A DNA stretch of 19,986 nt from JANRKT01 sp033763355 (GTDB lineage Bacteria; Bacteroidota; Bacteroidia; Chitinophagales; Chitinophagaceae): positions 1 to 19,986 of the forward strand of contig JANRKT010000010.1 of assembly GCA_033763355.1 (NCBI GenBank). The letters are read 5' to 3'. The position numbers were made by a program, and so were the translations under genes. Below are positions 16,475-19,986 of this stretch, in pieces; the stretch's first letter is position 1, and each line of letters starts with the position of its first letter. The notes beneath the pieces are model-generated. The model saw only the letters and a list, made by a program, of their open reading frames with translations, was not told where the DNA came from and made no database searches.

Positions 16475-18895
16475 TTACTCCGTTCTTAAACTCTTCACCG
16501 GATTAGCCACTGCTGCTTTTATGGATTGATACAAAACCGTAAGTATGGCAATGGACAAAATCAATAAAACCGGCAAAACGAAAAACCATATATCAATTGA
16601 AATACGAAATGCATATTTATTCAGCCAGTTCTGCATCAGCCAGTAGGCAACAGGTACGGCTATTAAGCTGGCTGCTATTATCAGTTTCATGTAATCTTTG
16701 GTTACCATCCGGGTAATCTGCACAATACCTGCGCCCAGCACCTTACGGATACCGATTTCCTTCATCCGTTTTGAAACAGTGTAAAGTGACAGGCCAAATA
16801 ATCCCAGACAGGCAACAATGATGGCGATGATGGTAAACAACCACAATACAGTTGAAAATAATTTATCATCCTTATACTGGTTGTTAAACTGTTCATCTAA
16901 AAAGGAGGACTGGTAAGGGCTTCCGGGAAAATATTTGTTCCATTTCTCTTTTACAAAACCCAGCAACACAGGAAGGTTGGTTGTATTGAGCTTTACAGAA
17001 AAATACCCGAAATTTCTTTCTTCATCCGTGTAAAAAACAATGGGGTCAAAATTGTACTGCAACGATTCCTGGTGATAATCTTTTACCACGCCTATCACCT
17101 TGCAGTTGAACCCGGTGCCCCTCAGTTCCTTACCCAGAATATCAGCAGCATTAACAAAACCAAATACTTTAGCTGCTGTTTCATTTACAATTACATTCAA
17201 AACGACATTCGTATCCACCGCCGGTTTATCTTCTGCAAAATTTCTTCCGGCAATCAGTTTCAAATCATAAGCAGGAATAAATTTTTTGTCAATACCAAAT
17301 ACCCGACAGCGCTTACCAAGTGATGAACCTTTTAGACTAAAATCTGATGAACCGCCTACTTCACCGCCAGGCACTGAAGTGGATGCTGTAACAGATTGTA
17401 TGGCAGGGTTGGCTTCCATCTCATTTATAAATGCATTATAAGAAGGAATGGCAGCACTGTCGAGATTAGCATTTTGTGTAAGCACCAATGTTTGATTGAT
17501 GTTAATACCTAACTCCCGTTTTTGCATAAATTGTAACTGCCGGTAAAAACCCAATGCACCGGCTATTAAAACAATGGCAGCGGTAAACTGCAAAACCACT
17601 AAAGACTTTCTTAATAAATTTTTACTACTGCTTAACCCCGGTGAAGCTTTTGAAGCTTTTAACGTATGTATGGGCTGAAAGGAGGATAACAAAAATGCAG
17701 GATAAAAAGCTGCTGCTATGGTACCCGTTAAAAATATAGCGATAACAAAAACCCAGAATTTGATACTGGCAATTTTCAGATAGCTGATATCTTTTTCCAC
17801 CAAACCTGCAAACCAGTTAAGGCTTAAAAGGAAGATGCCAGCTCCCAGCAGGATGCCGGCAATATTCACCAGCAATGATTCGGAAAGAAACTGGCCCATC
17901 AGTTGAAACTTTCCGGCGCCCACTACTTTTCGCACTCCCACTTCCTTAGAACGGTCGAGTGAACGGGCTGTGGAGAGATTGATATAATTTATCCAGGCAA
18001 TAAATAAAATAAACAAAGCAGCAATGCCGAGATATTTCAGGTACGAAAGATTGCCATTGCCCGCCAGTTCATAATCGTAATCAGAGCGCAGGTGAATATC
18101 TTTAACCGGCTGAATATCGAAGAACTGCTGATAACCCCGCTGCTTCATATCAGCACCCATATAGCGCTGTGCAAAAGCCGGCATTTTTGCCTCTAATGCT
18201 TTTACATCTGTACCGGGTTTAAGTAATATATAGGTATAGAAATCAGACCAGCCCCAGCTTGTTTCAGCAGCCCCTTCTGTAAGCTGTATGTATTTTTTAT
18301 AGTTGAGTAAAATATTAAACTGCAGATGTGAGGTGGCTGGTAAATCTTCCAGCACGGCTTTTACTATATAATCTTCATTATTGTAGTGAAGCGGTTTGCC
18401 AACAGGCTCTTCTGTACCAAAGTATTTTTTTGCTGTGGAGGCTGTAATTACCGCATCATTCAGTTCAGTAAAAGTGGCAGCGGCATTACCCAGTTTAAAA
18501 GGGAAAGAAAATATTTTAAACACTGCCGGGTCGGTATAATAAATACCGCCGTTTTCCGCAATCTTAACATCTTTAAATTTTACAATACCACCCCGTCTGC
18601 GGAAACGAACTGACTCTTCCACTTCGGGAAAATCTTTTTTCATGGCCGGCGCCAGGGCAGGATAAGTAAATGCAAAGGTCTGCACCTTTCCGTCTTTCTC
18701 TGTCAGCCTCATCGGCACACGGAAAATCCTTTCTTTATTCAGCAGCGCTTCATCGTAACTGTATTCAAAACGGATATAGTTTACAATTAAGAGAAAGGCA
18801 GCCACGCCAACAGCCAGCCCGAATATATTGATGGCTGAAAAAGTTTTAGTCTTTAAAATATTGCGCCAGGCGGTTTTAAAATAGTTTTTAAACAT
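16475..18895 (-). CDS. P8: FtsX/MacB-type fused double ABC permease (806 aa)
   Basis: Complete gene, ATG 18895-18893 (MFKNYFKTAWRNIL) to TAA 16477-16475. TM1 about 21-42, domain 1 about 45-285, first FtsX helix about 287-308 (WINYINL), coupling loop 1 RSKEVGVRKVVGAGKF (about 315-330), second loop RMKEIGIRKVLGAGIV (about 710-725). The segment after loop 2 reads MVTKDYMKL, a variant of the usual LLSKDFLKL. Domain 1 lacks the F-H pair that follows the S-[FY]-D motif in other members (here SYDEALLNKERIFRV). Similarities to P3 (WINY, GWSDFYTY, WNKYFP) place the two together. C-terminus NPVKSLRTE, TAA. The gene starts 10 nt after an orphan KSLRTE-TAA tail and is followed by the long leader of P7 (75-bp gap). 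No Shine-Dalgarno. Substrate unknown. Confidence 0.95.
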   Translation of the reverse strand: MFKNYFKTAWRNILKTKTFSAINIFGLAVGVAAFLLIVNYIRFEYSYDEALLNKERIFRVPMRLTEKDGKVQTFAFTYPALAPAMKKDFPEVEESVRFRRRGGIVKFKDVKIAENGGIYYTDPAVFKIFSFPFKLGNAAATFTELNDAVITASTAKKYFGTEEPVGKPLHYNNEDYIVKAVLEDLPATSHLQFNILLNYKKYIQLTEGAAETSWGWSDFYTYILLKPGTDVKALEAKMPAFAQRYMGADMKQRGYQQFFDIQPVKDIHLRSDYDYELAGNGNLSYLKYLGIAALFILFIAWINYINLSTARSLDRSKEVGVRKVVGAGKFQLMGQFLSESLLVNIAGILLGAGIFLLSLNWFAGLVEKDISYLKIASIKFWVFVIAIFLTGTIAAAFYPAFLLSSFQPIHTLKASKASPGLSSSKNLLRKSLVVLQFTAAIVLIAGALGFYRQLQFMQKRELGININQTLVLTQNANLDSAAIPSYNAFINEMEANPAIQSVTASTSVPGGEVGGSSDFSLKGSSLGKRCRVFGIDKKFIPAYDLKLIAGRNFAEDKPAVDTNVVLNVIVNETAAKVFGFVNAADILGKELRGTGFNCKVIGVVKDYHQESLQYNFDPIVFYTDEERNFGYFSVKLNTTNLPVLLGFVKEKWNKYFPGSPYQSSFLDEQFNNQYKDDKLFSTVLWLFTIIAIIVACLGLFGLSLYTVSKRMKEIGIRKVLGAGIVQITRMVTKDYMKLIIAASLIAVPVAYWLMQNWLNKYAFRISIDIWFFVLPVLLILSIAILTVLYQSIKAAVANPVKSLRTE

Positions 18896-18905
18896 AATTG
18901 TGCAT

Positions 18906-18959
18906 TTATTCAGTTCTCAAACTTTTATTCCGCTTTCTGCGGAATCTCCGCAAAAACAT
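18906..18959 (-). CDS. Cassette copy 4: 17-codon mini-ORF with family C-terminal tail
   Basis: ATG 18959-18957 is 11 nt after the P9 stop. The frame reads MFLRRFRRKRNKSLRTE then TAA, and P8 starts 10 nt after that TAA. The tail is the KSLRTE type although P9 itself ends in GALRSE. The mini-ORF is thus placed like a gene in the operon, with 11 nt before and 10 nt after. This is the best candidate for a translated copy, but a deletion relic is equally compatible. Confidence 0.32.
   Translation of the reverse strand: MFLRRFRRKRNKSLRTE
18927..18945 (-). other. Intercistronic hairpin, copy 4
   Basis: Transcribed strand ATTCCGC-AGAAA-GCGGAAT: a perfect 7-bp stem with a 5-nt loop. It is followed by AAAAGTTTGAG, not a U-run, so a processing or stability element is more likely than a terminator. 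Confidence 0.58.
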
Positions 18960-18970
18960 TTTACACTTCC

Positions 18971-19986
18971 CTATTCACTCCGCAATGCTCCTACCGGATT
19001 GGCAATTGCTGCTTTAATGGCCTGAAAACTTATTGTGATCAAAGCGATCATAACAGTCAGCAACCCGGCTGCAATAAATACCCACCAGCTTATTGTAATA
19101 CGATAAGCAAATTCCTCCAACCATTTATTCATAAAATACCAGGCGACAGGAAAAGCAATGATCGAAGCAACCAAAGTGAGTTTCAAAAAATCTTTTGATA
19201 ATAATGCGACAACATTCGGCACAGAAGCTCCCAAGACCTTTCGAACTCCTATTTCCTTTGTTCTTTTTTCCGCCATAAATGCACTTAACCCAAACAAACC
19301 AAGACAAGCAATGAAAATAGAAAGCGCTGCAAATATGCTGAAGATGCTGCCGAGTCTTTGCTCTGTACGATATTGCGCATCAAAAGCCTCATCTAAAAAA
19401 CTATAGTCAAAAGGTTCACTGCTTGTAAAACCTTTCCACTCTTCTTCCAGTTGACTGATCGTGTTACTGATATTACCGCCTTTAATTCTCGCTACTATAT
19501 TTGAAACACCCAGGTCATACGTTTTCGAAGAAGGATGAAAAAGAGCAAAAGGAGTTATCACATTTTGCAAAGATTGAACGTTAAAGTTTTTAATTACTCC
19601 GATCACCTGGAAACGAGCATTATTTCCTCCGGGATATTCCAGCCATTTTCCAACAGGATCTTTCCATCCTATCTGGTTCACTGCTTCTTCATTAAGAATG
19701 ACAGATGCTGAATCATTAAAGTCTTTGGAAAAATTTCTTCCTTTTACCACCTTAATATTTAAAGTCGGTATAAATGAATCGTCAACCATAAATGAATTCA
19801 ACTGTATCTCCGCTGATTTTTTATTTCCTTCATCCTCGGGCTGATAAGAATCACCAAAAGCATCGCCTGAAGGAATACTGGTAGTGAATGCAGCATTTAA
19901 GACGCCGGGTATTCCACTTATGTTTTGACGAAAAGTTTCTTCCGCCGATCTCAAACGATTGGTGCTTGAGATCACAACAACATTTT
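18971..19986 (-). CDS. P9: FtsX/MacB-type ABC permease, 5' end cut by window
   Basis: C-terminal 338 codons of a further array member; the frame is open to the window edge and ends at TAG 18973-18971. The first visible residues, N-V-V-V-I-S-S-T, align with the start of periplasmic domain 2 in P4 (N-I-V-V-I-D), so about 470 residues are missing. A GTG at 19975 is internal and should not be taken as the start. Domain 2 is about 1-210 of the fragment, ending in the FLDEAFDAQY motif. Three final helices follow, with coupling loop RTKEIGVRKVLGASVP (about 242-257) and LLSKDFLKL. The C-terminus is NPVGALRSE with TAG, and a mini-ORF/hairpin cassette follows immediately. It shows that the array continues beyond the high-coordinate edge. 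Confidence 0.93.
   Translation of the reverse strand, partial: NVVVISSTNRLRSAEETFRQNISGIPGVLNAAFTTSIPSGDAFGDSYQPEDEGNKKSAEIQLNSFMVDDSFIPTLNIKVVKGRNFSKDFNDSASVILNEEAVNQIGWKDPVGKWLEYPGGNNARFQVIGVIKNFNVQSLQNVITPFALFHPSSKTYDLGVSNIVARIKGGNISNTISQLEEEWKGFTSSEPFDYSFLDEAFDAQYRTEQRLGSIFSIFAALSIFIACLGLFGLSAFMAEKRTKEIGVRKVLGASVPNVVALLSKDFLKLTLVASIIAFPVAWYFMNKWLEEFAYRITISWWVFIAAGLLTVMIALITISFQAIKAAIANPVGALRSE

Noticed and set aside
18927..18945. Hairpin as an intrinsic transcription terminator
   Set aside because: No U-tract follows the stem, and the next gene begins within 32 nt.
18971..19975. GTG at 19975 as the start of a 334-residue protein
   Set aside because: The frame is open to the window edge and the residues before it (N-V-V-V) match the family, so this is an internal codon of a cut gene.

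Overview
The window is a piece of a bacterial chromosome filled almost wall to wall with one gene family. Seven complete genes and two cut by the window edges lie head to tail on the minus strand. Each complete gene encodes a 787-816 residue membrane protein with the layout of a fused, double FtsX/MacB-type ABC transporter permease: a short cytoplasmic N-terminus, one membrane helix, a large periplasmic (MacB_PCD-like) domain, three helices of an FtsX module, then a second helix + periplasmic domain + FtsX module. No ATP-binding subunit, tRNA, rRNA, IS element, CRISPR array or plus-strand gene is seen. The long fused permeases, the near absence of Shine-Dalgarno sequences and the AT-leaning, A-rich gene leaders suggest Bacteroidota, probably the Chitinophagaceae/Sphingobacteriia side. 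This is inferred from gene style, not from a marker gene.

Transcription runs from high to low coordinates. In that order: P9 (18971-19986, N-terminus outside the window), P8 (16475-18895), P7 (13988-16399), P6 (11412-13826), P5 (9038-11401), P4 (6511-8961), P3 (3926-6373), P2 (1364-3787), P1 (1-1352, C-terminus outside). The gaps are 10-161 bp, so several members are probably co-transcribed. The only gap with its own character is P7-P6 (161 bp), which holds an inverted repeat, a possible promoter and a true Shine-Dalgarno for P6.

The cytoplasmic coupling loops (E-[IV]-G-[IV]-R-K-x-x-G-[AS]) and the C-terminal tail (N-P-V-x-x-L-R-[ST]-E) are nearly invariant, while the periplasmic domains differ strongly. 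This fits a common ATPase-coupling mechanism with diversified substrates or partners. P3/P8 and P4/P6 look like closer pairs; P7 and P5 are the most divergent.

The most unusual signal is in the gaps. After each of the four genes ending in GALRSE-TAG (P3, P4, P5, P9) there is a 64-65 nt cassette: a 7-bp hairpin with compensatory base changes between copies, followed by an orphan copy of the family's last codons (GALRSE or SLRTE) and a stop. In three of the four copies these parts form a 17-codon mini-ORF that begins 10-11 nt after the real stop, the same spacing found between the tightly packed genes. Genes ending in TAA lack the cassette. It may be a relic of collapsed paralogues, a structured intercistronic RNA element, or both.
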